Shown piece after piece: positions 46,236 through 54,286 of a stretch of DNA of 64,000 nucleotides; the first letter of the stretch is position 1, and the number at the start of each line of letters is the position of its first letter. The notes beneath the pieces are model-generated. The model was not told where the DNA came from, searched no databases, and saw only the letters and a list, made by a program, of their open reading frames with translations. The stretch is from VAZQ01 sp963756715 (GTDB taxonomy: Bacteria; Pseudomonadota; Alphaproteobacteria; Rhizobiales; Xanthobacteraceae). Location of the stretch: contig CAVWOV010000021.1 in NCBI GenBank assembly GCA_963756715.1, positions 248,001 through 312,000 of the forward strand, written 5' to 3'. A program made the position numbers and the translations under genes.

Positions 46236-47222
46236 TCAACCTTGCCCGAGTTTGAACAGCCGCAACGCATTCTCGCGGCCGATCTTTTGGCGGTCGTTTT
46301 CGCTGATGCTGGCAGCGTCGAACCAGACCGCCGCGTGGTCGATGTTCTCGAACGGCCAGTCGGTCGAGAACATGATCCGGTCGGAGCCCAGTTCGCTCAT
46401 CGCATTGATCAGGGCCTGCGTCCGAAAATTGCCCGACGTGGTGATGTAGAAATTGGCGTTGAAATAGTCCGCGATGTTCTTCTTGCACGGGCGCAGATTG
46501 TGCCGGTTTGGAATCCATCCGTTGGTATGATCGACACGCCACATGCTGAACGGTAGTCCCTCGCCCATGTGCCCGAGCACGATCTGCACGCCGGGGTAGG
46601 CGTCGAACAGGCCCGACCCCATCAGCCGCAGTGAATGCACCGCCGTCTCCTGACCGAACGCCCAGATCGGGCCGAGCATCCAGGGATGGCCCTCGTAAAT
46701 CCGGGCGTCACGCGCCAACGGGTTGCGCGGGTGCAGGTAGAACGGCACGTCGAGCTGTTCGACCACCTGCCAGAACGGCCAGTACTGCTTGAGGTCGTAG
46801 TAGACGGTGGTGTCCGCGTCGCCGACCTGCGAGAAGCCATTGACCAGCGCACCCCGAAAGCCAAGCTCCTTGACGCAGCGCTCAAGCTCGCGGGCGGCGA
46901 GATCAGGATCCTGCATTGGCAGCGCCGCGAGCCCCTGGAAGCGCGCCGGACGCTTAGCCACCTGCTCGGCCAGATAGTCGTTGGCCTTGCGCGCAATTTC
47001 GTTCGCTTGTGCCGAATCAGGGATGGCCTGAACGGCGGGGGCGTTGAGCGACAGCAGCATCATCTCGATGCCATATTGATCCATCAGACGCAGGCGCCGG
47101 TCGTGCAGATCGAGCACGCGGGAACGCACCTCCTGCCACACCTCGTCGGGAAAGAAGCCCTTGGAATCGTTGACGGTATCGTCGATGGCAAAGTGCTCTT
47201 CGAGCGCGATCTTGCCCTGCAT
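46236..47222 (-). CDS. Gamma-resorcylate (2,6-dihydroxybenzoate) decarboxylase-like protein (first copy)
   Basis: A 328-residue amidohydrolase-fold decarboxylase. MQGKIALEEHFAI at the start carries ligands Glu8 and His10. Further family blocks are MMLLSLNAPAVQAIPD, RPARFQGLAALPMQDPD, FYLHPRNPLARDARIYEGHPW, VLGHMGEGLPFSMWRVDH and DRIMFSTDWPFENIDHA with the catalytic Asp. These closely follow characterised rhizobial gamma-resorcylate decarboxylases, which convert 2,6-dihydroxybenzoate to resorcinol with a divalent metal and no cofactor. GGGGAGG lies 6 bases before ATG 47222. No resorcinol hydroxylase is nearby, so the pathway is incomplete here. Confidence 0.88.
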   Translation of the reverse strand: MQGKIALEEHFAIDDTVNDSKGFFPDEVWQEVRSRVLDLHDRRLRLMDQYGIEMMLLSLNAPAVQAIPDSAQANEIARKANDYLAEQVAKRPARFQGLAALPMQDPDLAARELERCVKELGFRGALVNGFSQVGDADTTVYYDLKQYWPFWQVVEQLDVPFYLHPRNPLARDARIYEGHPWMLGPIWAFGQETAVHSLRLMGSGLFDAYPGVQIVLGHMGEGLPFSMWRVDHTNGWIPNRHNLRPCKKNIADYFNANFYITTSGNFRTQALINAMSELGSDRIMFSTDWPFENIDHAAVWFDAASISENDRQKIGRENALRLFKLGQG

Positions 47223-47327
47223 GCTGTGCCTCCCCTCGTGAGAGCTTCTCTGGCGTAAGCTTCCCTTATGCCCACCCACACCATAAATTGAAGCCGGCCA
47301 ACCACAAACCTTTCGAGGAGCCGCCTC

Positions 47328-47903
47328 ATGTCTTCGTCCGTCATCACCTGGATCGTGATCGGCGCGATCGTTCTGCTCGTCCTGTGGATCATCATGATCT
47401 ACAACGGACTCGTCGCCATGCGACAGCGGGTCAACCAGGCCTTTTCCGACATCGACGTTCAGACCAAGCAGCGTCATGATCTCATTCCGAACCTGGTCGA
47501 GACGGTGAAGGGCTATGCGGGGCACGAGCGCGGCACGCTCGAGGCCGTGGTTCAGGCGCGTAATGCGGCAATCACCGCGCAGAGCGGAGGCGTCCCCGCG
47601 CAGGCGGCAGCCGAGAACATGCTCAGCGGCGCACTTCGGCAACTGTTTGCGCTGAGCGAGTCCTATCCGGACCTCAAGGCAAGCGCGAACTTCCAGCAGT
47701 TGCAGCGCGAGCTCAGCGACATCGAGAACAAGATCGCGGCGGCCCGGCGCTTCTTCAACAGCGCCGTGCAGGAGTACAATACCGGCATCCAGCAGTTCCC
47801 GGCCGCGCTGTTTGCGGCCTCGATGGGATTCACGCCGAAGCAGTTCTTCGACGTCGGCGAGGAGCGCAAAACGCTGGAGCAGGCGCCGCAGGTGAAGTTC
47901 TGA
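47328..47903 (+). CDS. LemA family protein
   Basis: A 191-residue LemA protein. One N-terminal membrane helix (VITWIVIGAIVLLVLWIIMIY) is followed by the antiparallel helical domain with hallmarks RQRVNQAFSDIDVQTKQRHDLIPNLVETVKGYAGHE, RRFFNSAVQEYNTGIQQFPA and FFDVGEERKTLEQAPQV. Function is unknown and the family often sits next to M48/HtpX-like peptidases, as here. GAGGAG lies 7 bases before ATG 47328. It probably forms a unit with the peptidase at 48048 despite the intervening repeat. Confidence 0.93.
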   Translation: MSSSVITWIVIGAIVLLVLWIIMIYNGLVAMRQRVNQAFSDIDVQTKQRHDLIPNLVETVKGYAGHERGTLEAVVQARNAAITAQSGGVPAQAAAENMLSGALRQLFALSESYPDLKASANFQQLQRELSDIENKIAAARRFFNSAVQEYNTGIQQFPAALFAASMGFTPKQFFDVGEERKTLEQAPQVKF

Positions 47904-47923
47904 GATCGCTGCGACAAAGCGAG

Positions 47924-48024
47924 GTCATTCCGAGACGCCGCGTAAGCGGCGAATCCGGAATCCAGTTTCACCTCCGTTGAGAATGGATTCCGGGGCCCTC
48001 GCGACGCGCGGTTCCCGGAATGAC
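47924..48024. repeat. Dispersed palindromic repeat, third copy
   Basis: The ends GTCATTCCG and CGGAATGAC enclose an inner inverted GAATCCGGAATCCA/TGGATTCCGG block. It is inserted between lemA and the M48 peptidase gene, which are otherwise expected to be adjacent. Confidence 0.75.
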
Positions 48025-48047
48025 GAACCACCGGACTGGGTTCGACC

Positions 48048-49226
48048 ATGGCCGCCTACGGGCTCTACACTCACATCCAATCGAACAAGCGGCGCTCGGT
48101 CGCGCTGCTGATCGGCCTGTTCTTCCTGGTGTATCTGATGGTGTACGCCGGCGCGCTGGCGGCCGAAGCGATGACGACTTCGGCGCCGCTAAACTCGCTG
48201 GCCCGCAACGCGTTGACCGATGCGCTCTACGCGGCGCCGTTTGCCACCGTCGGAACGGTCATCTGGATCCTCATCGCCTACCGCTTCCACCAGGCGCTGA
48301 TCGACGCCGTCACGGGCGGCCGCACGGTGACCCGCGATGAGGAGCCGCGGCTCTACAACCTTCTGGAAAATCTCTGTATCTCGCGCGGCATCACCATGCC
48401 GAAGCTGAAAGTGACGCAGGACGACGCACTCAATGCGTTCGCGACCGGCCTCAACGACAAGCAGTATTCGATCACCGTCACGAGCGGGCTGATCGAGCGG
48501 CTGGACGATGCCGAGCTTGAAGCCGTGCTCGGCCATGAACTGACCCACATCCGCAATGGAGACGTGCGCATGCTGGTCATCGCGGTGGTCATCGCGGGTG
48601 CGATCTCGTTCTTCGCCGAGTTGATCTTCCGGCTGCTGTTCCAGGGTGGAATGCGCTTCAATCGCGGCAGCAGCGACAGCCGGAGCAAGGGTGGGGCCGG
48701 AATCGCGATCCTGATCGCAATCGCGCTCGTCGCGGTGGCCTGGATCCTGTCGATCGTCATCCGCTTCGCCCTCTCGCGCAAGCGGGAGTATTTGGCGGAT
48801 GCCGGCTCGGTCGAACTGACCAAGAACCCGGATGCGATGATCTCGGCGCTGCGCAAGATCGAGGGACGCGGCGAGCTTGCCCATGCCAACTCGGCGGTCA
48901 TGGAGATGTGCATCGATAATCCACGCGTCGGGTTCTCAAACGTGTTCGACACCCATCCGCCGATCGACGCGCGCATCGCCGCGATCGTGAAGTTCATGGG
49001 TGGCCACGATCCTGGACCGATCGCGCTGCCGGAGCCTACCGAACCGCAGGACAGCGGCGACGACCAACAGGATCAGCCCGCGCCCGCTGGACCCTGGGGC
49101 TCCACCCCCGAGCCGCAGCCCGGAAGTGACAAGCCGTTTCTGCCAGCGCGCTCGCCGATCGAACTCGGCGGTCCTTCTTCATCCGGTGGAGAGCCGGGGC
49201 CGTGGGGGCCACACGGCCAGAAATGA
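48048..49226 (+). CDS. M48-family (HtpX-like) zinc metalloprotease
   Basis: A 392-residue inner-membrane peptidase. Two N-terminal helices (about 20-42 and 65-82) are followed by the M48 domain with zinc motif HELTH (163-167), two further helices and the downstream ligand Glu in SRKREYLADAGSVELTKNP. The C-terminal 60 residues are Pro/Gly-rich. HtpX-like enzymes degrade misfolded membrane proteins. This one is longer than HtpX and belongs to the lemA-linked group. It starts at ATG 48048. Confidence 0.92.
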   Translation: MAAYGLYTHIQSNKRRSVALLIGLFFLVYLMVYAGALAAEAMTTSAPLNSLARNALTDALYAAPFATVGTVIWILIAYRFHQALIDAVTGGRTVTRDEEPRLYNLLENLCISRGITMPKLKVTQDDALNAFATGLNDKQYSITVTSGLIERLDDAELEAVLGHELTHIRNGDVRMLVIAVVIAGAISFFAELIFRLLFQGGMRFNRGSSDSRSKGGAGIAILIAIALVAVAWILSIVIRFALSRKREYLADAGSVELTKNPDAMISALRKIEGRGELAHANSAVMEMCIDNPRVGFSNVFDTHPPIDARIAAIVKFMGGHDPGPIALPEPTEPQDSGDDQQDQPAPAGPWGSTPEPQPGSDKPFLPARSPIELGGPSSSGGEPGPWGPHGQK

Positions 49227-49238
49227 ATCGCCAGCCGG

Positions 49239-49282
49239 CCCGCATCTTACCAAAGCTTAGCCCGCATCTTACCAAAGCTTAA
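49239..49282. repeat. 22-bp tandem duplication
   Basis: The unit CCCGCATCTTACCAAAGCTT plus TA and one variable base is repeated twice without a gap, with one mismatch at the last position. It lies just after the M48 gene. Confidence 0.85.
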
Positions 49283-49363
49283 TTGGCGCTCCGGCACGTC
49301 TCACACTAGGTTGCGTTCAGTGTCGCGCTGATCCCCAGCCCCCCGACTTGGCGCGATACATTC

Positions 49364-49401
49364 GAAGCCCCGGCGCGTATTTTGCCGGGGCTTCCCCTTT
49401 T
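49364..49401 (+). terminator. Terminator-like hairpin 140 bases after the M48 gene
   Basis: GAAGCCCCGGC (49364-49374) pairs perfectly with GCCGGGGCTTC (49384-49394) around a 9-base loop, followed by CCCCTTTT. This is consistent with termination of the lemA-M48 transcript. Confidence 0.7.
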
Positions 49402-49628
49402 GGGGACTACCTCTTCCGACTCCCGTCGACCGTCCTGCACGCCGGATGTTCAGGCTGCCAGCCCGGCCATCGAGAGCACCTGCGAAGCCGCACGGCGTCA
49501 GCACGCTCGGGCGCCATGGCGCAGCGCGAGGCCTGCGCCATGGTGAACAGCCATCATGAGGCTGCGTGTACTTCCGTCGTTGGCTTAACCAAGCATCGAC
49601 AACCGCCGCCCGATCCGGACGGCGCACA

Positions 49629-49775
49629 TCACATCGTGACGATCAGAAATCCAGCCAAGCAGGCCAACCCAAAAAGCCCACACCAGGCAACGATCTCGAC
49701 GCGTAGCGCAATCGAATGCGCGGAATTCTGAGATGCCGAATGCTGATAGGTCGAAGTCGCGTAAGATTCACGCAT
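49629..49775 (-). CDS. Small single-pass membrane protein, 48 residues, unknown
   Basis: ATG 49775 begins a 48-codon frame encoding a polar N-terminus (MRESYATSTYQHSASQNS) and one membrane helix (IVAWCGLFGLACLAGFLIV) ending just before the stop. AAGGGGG sits 5 bases before the ATG, as expected for a real gene. It is too short for standard gene calls and I do not recognise it. The surrounding DNA is less GC-rich than the flanking genes. Confidence 0.5.
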   Translation of the reverse strand: MRESYATSTYQHSASQNSAHSIALRVEIVAWCGLFGLACLAGFLIVTM

Positions 49776-49989
49776 TGAAACCCCCTTCCCCAATTAACCC
49801 TAGCGGCAGAGTAACCTTCCCCGTCTCTCTGCCGCCATGTACCCGTCTAAGGGTTAACAAAAAGATGGCAAAAAAGTGCCGAGTGTGTGCAAAAAGCTGC
49901 ATCTTCGTTAACAATCTGCTATGCAGCAGGCGCGCGTCTACGAGGCTTGACGGCCCCCGAGGCCCATCTTTGAAGCCGAGAATCGGGCC

Positions 49990-50538
49990 TCAATGGCCCT
50001 CGAAAGTGATGAGCGTGCGCACCGGCACGTCGAGGGCGCGTAACTTCGCGGCGCCGCCCAGGTCAGGCAGGTCGATGATGAAGCAGGCGGCGAGTATGTC
50101 GGCGCCGAGCTTGCGCAGCAGCTTCACCGCGCCCTCCGCGGTCCCGCCGGTGGCGATGAGATCGTCAACCAGAATCACCCGGTCGCCCGGTTCCACCGCA
50201 TCCTCGTGCATCTCCATTTCGTCGAGCCCGTACTCCAGCGAATAGGCGATCGACACCCGCTTGTGCGGCAGCTTGCCCTTCTTGCGGATCGGCACGAATC
50301 CCGCCGACACTTGATGCGCCACCGCGCCACCCAGAATGAAGCCGCGCGCCTCGATGCCGGCGACCTTGGCAATCTTCATGCCCGCCCACGGCTGCACCAG
50401 TTCATCGACCGCGCGGCGGAACGCGCGCGCGTTGCCGAGCAGCGTCGTGATGTCGCGGAACATGATTCCCGGCTTGGGATAGTCGGGTATGGTGCGGATC
50501 GAGGCTTTCAGATCGTGTTCGAACGACGGTGTGGTCAT
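49990..50538 (-). CDS. apt: Adenine phosphoribosyltransferase
   Basis: A 182-residue purine-salvage enzyme converting adenine and PRPP to AMP. Features are IRTIPDYPKPGIMFRDITTLL, AKVAGIEARGFILGGAVAH, the KKGKLPHKRVSIAYSLEYG loop and the PRPP-binding motif RVILVDDLIATGGTAEGA. ATG 50538 gives the normal length, and earlier in-frame codons look non-coding. MtnP, another adenine-releasing salvage enzyme, is encoded 1.1 kb away on the same strand. Confidence 0.95.
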   Translation of the reverse strand: MTTPSFEHDLKASIRTIPDYPKPGIMFRDITTLLGNARAFRRAVDELVQPWAGMKIAKVAGIEARGFILGGAVAHQVSAGFVPIRKKGKLPHKRVSIAYSLEYGLDEMEMHEDAVEPGDRVILVDDLIATGGTAEGAVKLLRKLGADILAACFIIDLPDLGGAAKLRALDVPVRTLITFEGH

Positions 50539-50666
50539 GGGGCTCTTGGGATCCTCGCGTGAAACGGGCAATCGGCGCTTGCAAGCGGGCGCACTGTGGC
50601 GAACCATGACGCGGCGCGCAACCATGCCCGGACGCCGTAACGTGAGCAATTCGCGGACCGCCTGAG

Positions 50667-51626
50667 ATGGCTCCACCTCCGATCGTGCCAATCATCGGCG
50701 GCGGACCGGCTGGCATGTCCTGCGCGCTCTGGCTCGCCAACTACGGGCTGCATCCGGTGATCATCGAGCGGGCGGCGGTGCTCGGCGGCATGGCGGAGCG
50801 CAACCCCTATCCCAACCCGTGGCTTCTCGGGTGGCCCGGCGCGCTGGCGCGCCAGCAGGCTGACGCTTTCGCGCACCACATCGGCCAAGCCGGGATCGAG
50901 GTCTGGTTCAATGCCGTTCCGCAACGGATCATGCGCACGGCCAGCGGCGGATTCGCGCTCGATGTTGCCGGTGACGAGGTGCCCCATTCACTCTCCTGCC
51001 GGGCATTGGTGATCGCCACCGGGACCGAATTCCGCGGCGAGGAGTGGCTCGATCAGGTCGAGAACGCGCGCACACTCGCGGCGCAGGGCCGCATCCATGT
51101 CGGCCCGGTCGCAGTCGGCGAGCCCGGCGCCAAGCTCGGTTCGCACGTCGCAATCATCGGCGGCGGCGACAACGCCTTCGACGTGGCCGGCATCCTGATG
51201 CGCAAGGGCGTCAAGGTGACGATCGTCATCCGTGCGGCGGCGCCGCATGCGCAGCCGCGCCTGGTCGCGCAGGTTCGGGCGCATGGCTCATCCGGTGGCG
51301 CCGAGGTGCTGGTGGACCGGTCGGTCGAGGCGTTGATGGATGCGGGCGCCACGATCCACCTGCGGCTGAACGACGGCACGACGATCGAAGCCGATCAGGT
51401 CGTCCTGCTGCTCGGCTACCGGCCGAACACGCATGAGCCCTGGCTCACCGAGCTTGCGCTCCGGCAGAGCGACGACGGTCATCTCCTGGTCGACGGCAAC
51501 ATGGAAACTTCATGCCCGGGGCTGTTCGCCGTGGGCGACGTCGCCAACCCAGTGCATCCATGCGTCGCCACCGCGCTTGCCGGTGGCACGATGGCGGCAC
51601 GAGAGATCGCGAAGCGGCTGAGCTAA
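50667..51626 (+). CDS. FAD/NAD(P)-binding oxidoreductase, thioredoxin reductase-like without redox cysteines
   Basis: A 319-residue flavoprotein. It has the FAD motif PIIGGGPAGMSCALWLANYG, a second dinucleotide motif HVAIIGGGDNAFDVAGIL, and the C-terminal FAD motif CPGLFAVGDVANPVHPCVATALAGG. The CxxC of thioredoxin reductase is absent. It may be a ferredoxin/flavodoxin-NADP reductase of the TrxR-like type or another small oxidoreductase, and the partner is unknown. It lies between apt and mtnP, divergent from apt and convergent with mtnP. Confidence 0.82.
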   Translation: MAPPPIVPIIGGGPAGMSCALWLANYGLHPVIIERAAVLGGMAERNPYPNPWLLGWPGALARQQADAFAHHIGQAGIEVWFNAVPQRIMRTASGGFALDVAGDEVPHSLSCRALVIATGTEFRGEEWLDQVENARTLAAQGRIHVGPVAVGEPGAKLGSHVAIIGGGDNAFDVAGILMRKGVKVTIVIRAAAPHAQPRLVAQVRAHGSSGGAEVLVDRSVEALMDAGATIHLRLNDGTTIEADQVVLLLGYRPNTHEPWLTELALRQSDDGHLLVDGNMETSCPGLFAVGDVANPVHPCVATALAGGTMAAREIAKRLS

Positions 51627-51634
51627 ATGCTATG

Positions 51635-52522
51635 TCATGATTTCCGCGGCTTCTTGAGCACCCTCCCCGCGACGGCGTCGAGCTTCTTGAGCAGCGCCTT
51701 GTCGCGTGCCTCTGGCGCGGTGATCAACGCGGTGTCGAGCGCGCGGTCGGAGCCGATCGGGCACGGCTCGTGCTCTGTGGGGAAATCCTTTGCCAGCCGC
51801 GCCACCAGTTGCTTCGCCTTCTCGGCATTGTCCGTCAGCACCTTGATGATGTCCTGCACCGTGACGGCGTCGTGGTCGGGATGCCAGCAATCGAAATCGG
51901 TGACCATTGCGACGGTTGCGTAACAGAGTTCCGCCTCGCGCGCGAGCTTCGCCTCCGGCATGTTGGTCATGCCGATCACCGAATAGCCGAGCCCCTTGTA
52001 GGTCATGCTCTCGGCATAGGTTGAGAACTGCGGCCCCTCCATGCAGACATAGGTGCCGCCGCGCTTGATCTCGATCCCTTCGAGGCCGGCGGCGGCCGAG
52101 ATGCGATCCTGCAGCCGCGGCGAGATCGGATGCGCCATCGAGACGTGCGCAACGCACCCCTTGCCGAAAAACGAGCTCTCCCGCTTGTGGGTGCGGTCGA
52201 CGAACTGATCGATCAGCACGAAGGTGCCGGGCGGCAACTCCTGCTTGAACGAGCCGCAGGCCGACAGCGAGACCAGATCGGTGACGCCGGCCCTCTTGAG
52301 CACATCGATATTTGCCCGGTAGTTGATGTCGGACGGCGAGAGCCGGTGGCCCTTGTCATGTCGCGACAGAAACACCACCGGCGTGCCTGCGATCTCGCCG
52401 ACGCGCAGCGCTGCCGACGGCTCGCCCCACGGGCTCTTGATGCGCTTCTGCTTGACCTTCTCCAGCCCGGGCAGATCGTAGATGCCGGAGCCGCCGATGA
52501 TACCGAGAACCGCTTTGGTCAT
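51635..52522 (-). CDS. mtnP: S-methyl-5'-thioadenosine phosphorylase
   Basis: A 295-residue MTA phosphorylase of the purine nucleoside phosphorylase family: LGIIGGSGIYDLPGLEKV, phosphate site FLSRHDKGHRLSPSDINYRAN, SACGSFKQELPPGTFVLIDQFVDRT, MEGPQFSTYAESMTY and GMTNMPEAKLAREAELCYAT. It recycles methylthioadenosine from polyamine or homoserine-lactone synthesis to adenine, which the nearby apt product can salvage. AGGAG lies 5 bases before ATG 52522. Confidence 0.95.
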   Translation of the reverse strand: MTKAVLGIIGGSGIYDLPGLEKVKQKRIKSPWGEPSAALRVGEIAGTPVVFLSRHDKGHRLSPSDINYRANIDVLKRAGVTDLVSLSACGSFKQELPPGTFVLIDQFVDRTHKRESSFFGKGCVAHVSMAHPISPRLQDRISAAAGLEGIEIKRGGTYVCMEGPQFSTYAESMTYKGLGYSVIGMTNMPEAKLAREAELCYATVAMVTDFDCWHPDHDAVTVQDIIKVLTDNAEKAKQLVARLAKDFPTEHEPCPIGSDRALDTALITAPEARDKALLKKLDAVAGRVLKKPRKS

Positions 52523-52828
52523 TCGAACTCCTGAAGCAGGTCACAAGAAGCAGGCGGAAGTTTACCGGACTGCCCGCAAAATTCGGTGTGTTCCCCTCCC
52601 CCTTGTGGGGAGGGGTTAGGGGTGGGGGTCCTCGTCGCGAAACCAGCTCTCGCAAACAGCTACCCCCCTCCCCAACCCTCCCCCGCAAGGGGGGAGGGAG
52701 CACACCGCCGCCGTAGTGAGATGATCGACAATCAGAGATAGCACAAGCGGCGCACCTGCCTTCGACGATAGCTTTGCCATTGTCATGCTTCGCGCTAGTT
52801 TGCAATCGCATCGCAAAGAGAAAGCACA
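52523..52828. other. Intergenic region dominated by an inverted repeat
   Basis: About 300 bases between divergent mtnP and the UbiD-family gene. Apart from the repeat at 52591-52701 I see only the likely promoters of the two flanking genes, without clear boxes. Confidence 0.5.
52591..52701. repeat. Inverted repeat, TCCCCTCCCCCTTGTGGGGAGGGG type
   Basis: Two purine/pyrimidine-rich palindromic arms (52591-52630 and 52661-52701) face each other around a 30-base centre. This is a common class of intergenic repeat in Hyphomicrobiales and differs from the GTCATTCCGGGG class. It can form strong hairpins in either transcript. Confidence 0.7.
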
Positions 52829-54235
52829 ATGTCGAATTACGACGTCCTCGACACCCGGTTCCGCTCGGCGCTCGGTCGCATGGCAGCGGCGGGCCGGCTT
52901 GCGGCCTACACGGCGCCGGTCGATCCACATCTCGAAGTTGCCGCCATCATGAAGAAGCTCGACGGCGGGCCGGCGCTGATGTTCGACAAGGTCGACGGCT
53001 ACGAGATTCCGGTGATCGGCAACCTGCTGTCCTGCCAGCCCAACTGCGAGGCCGCATTTGGCATCGACTTCAATGGCATCCGCCAATTCATCGGCCGCGC
53101 GCTGGGCTCGCCCAAGCCGCCCGTCATGGTGGAGCGGGCGCCCGCGCAACAGCACGTCCATACCAAGGACATCGATCTCGCCCGCATGCTGCCGGCACTC
53201 CACCACACGGCGGACGACGCCGGGCGTTTCATCACCGCCGGCATCGTGATCGTGCGCGATCCCGACACCGGCACCTACAACGCCTCCTATCACCGGTTGC
53301 AGATCACCGGTCCCGGCCGCACAGGCGTGAAGCTCGATTTCGGCCGGCATCTGCGGCTCGCCTTCGAGCGCGCCAAGCGCAAGGGCGAGAATTTGCCGGT
53401 CGCGGTCTGCATCGGCTCCGACCTCGCGCTGCATTACACCGCGGCGACCATGGGATCGCAGATGCCCGAAGGTGCCGACGAGCTTGCAGTCGCCGGCGGG
53501 CTCTGCGGCCGCCCGTTGCCGGTGGTGAAGACAGTCTCGCAGGACCTGGTGGTTCCGGCCGAGACCGAAATCGTGCTGGAGGGCCGCATGCTGACCGGCG
53601 AAACCGTGACGGAAGGGCCATTCGGCGAGTTCGTCGGCTATCTGTCGCCAGCCGATGCCGCCCCGGTGTTCGAAGTGACGGCCGTGACCCATCGCGACAA
53701 GCCGATCTATCATGCGATTAACGGCTACGGCCGCGAGACCATCATGCTGCGCAAGTATGTGCTGGAGGCGAGCCTGCTCAAGGTACTGCAGTCGGCGGTG
53801 CCTATCGTGGTGGACGCCGAAATGACCGCCGGCGGGCTGCATCGCTTCCACGCCGTCGTGCAGGTCAAGAAGGCGACCCCGCAGCACGACGGCTTGCAGC
53901 GTAACGCAATCTTTGCGGCCTTCGGGGCGCTGAAGGACCTCGACCTCGTCACCGTGGTGGACGATGACATAGACATCCGCGATCCGCACGACGTGGAGTA
54001 CGCGCTCGCGACCCGGATGGAGGCGTCACGCGACCTCATCGTGATGCCGGCGGCGCGCGGGCACGAATACATCCGCGCTGGCCAAAACGGCATCCGCGCC
54101 AAGCTGGGGATCGATGCGACGGTGCCGTTCGCCGAAAAGGCGCGCTTCGCCCGCTGCGAATTCGAGAAGATAGCGATCGACGAAAGCCGCCTGTCCACCG
54201 ACCCGGAGCTTATCCGCGCGCGGCTCGATCTTTAG
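52829..54235 (+). CDS. UbiD family decarboxylase (second UbiD-family protein)
   Basis: A 468-residue UbiD-family protein. It has NASYHRLQITGPGRTGVKLDFGRHLR in the prenyl-FMN-binding region, LPVAVCIGSDLALHYTAATMG, VTEGPFGEFVGYLSP and VTVVDDDIDIRDPHDVEYALATR. The N-terminal domain is shorter than in the copy at 4898 and overall similarity is only at motif level, so the two probably have different substrates. It has an AAAGAG-type weak Shine-Dalgarno sequence before ATG 52829. It is a lone transcription unit between the repeat and petC. Confidence 0.88.
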   Translation: MSNYDVLDTRFRSALGRMAAAGRLAAYTAPVDPHLEVAAIMKKLDGGPALMFDKVDGYEIPVIGNLLSCQPNCEAAFGIDFNGIRQFIGRALGSPKPPVMVERAPAQQHVHTKDIDLARMLPALHHTADDAGRFITAGIVIVRDPDTGTYNASYHRLQITGPGRTGVKLDFGRHLRLAFERAKRKGENLPVAVCIGSDLALHYTAATMGSQMPEGADELAVAGGLCGRPLPVVKTVSQDLVVPAETEIVLEGRMLTGETVTEGPFGEFVGYLSPADAAPVFEVTAVTHRDKPIYHAINGYGRETIMLRKYVLEASLLKVLQSAVPIVVDAEMTAGGLHRFHAVVQVKKATPQHDGLQRNAIFAAFGALKDLDLVTVVDDDIDIRDPHDVEYALATRMEASRDLIVMPAARGHEYIRAGQNGIRAKLGIDATVPFAEKARFARCEFEKIAIDESRLSTDPELIRARLDL

Positions 54236-54286
54236 GGAATGGACCAGCGCGCGCGACGTCAGGCAGGCCCGCAGCCGTCGCGTGCA

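Larger units (their letters stand above)
49227..49628. other. Intergenic region with a short tandem repeat and a terminator-like hairpin
   Basis: About 400 bases. It holds a 22-bp tandem duplication (49239-49260 and 49261-49282) and a hairpin at 49364-49394. No frame here has a Shine-Dalgarno sequence with protein-like composition. Confidence 0.5.
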
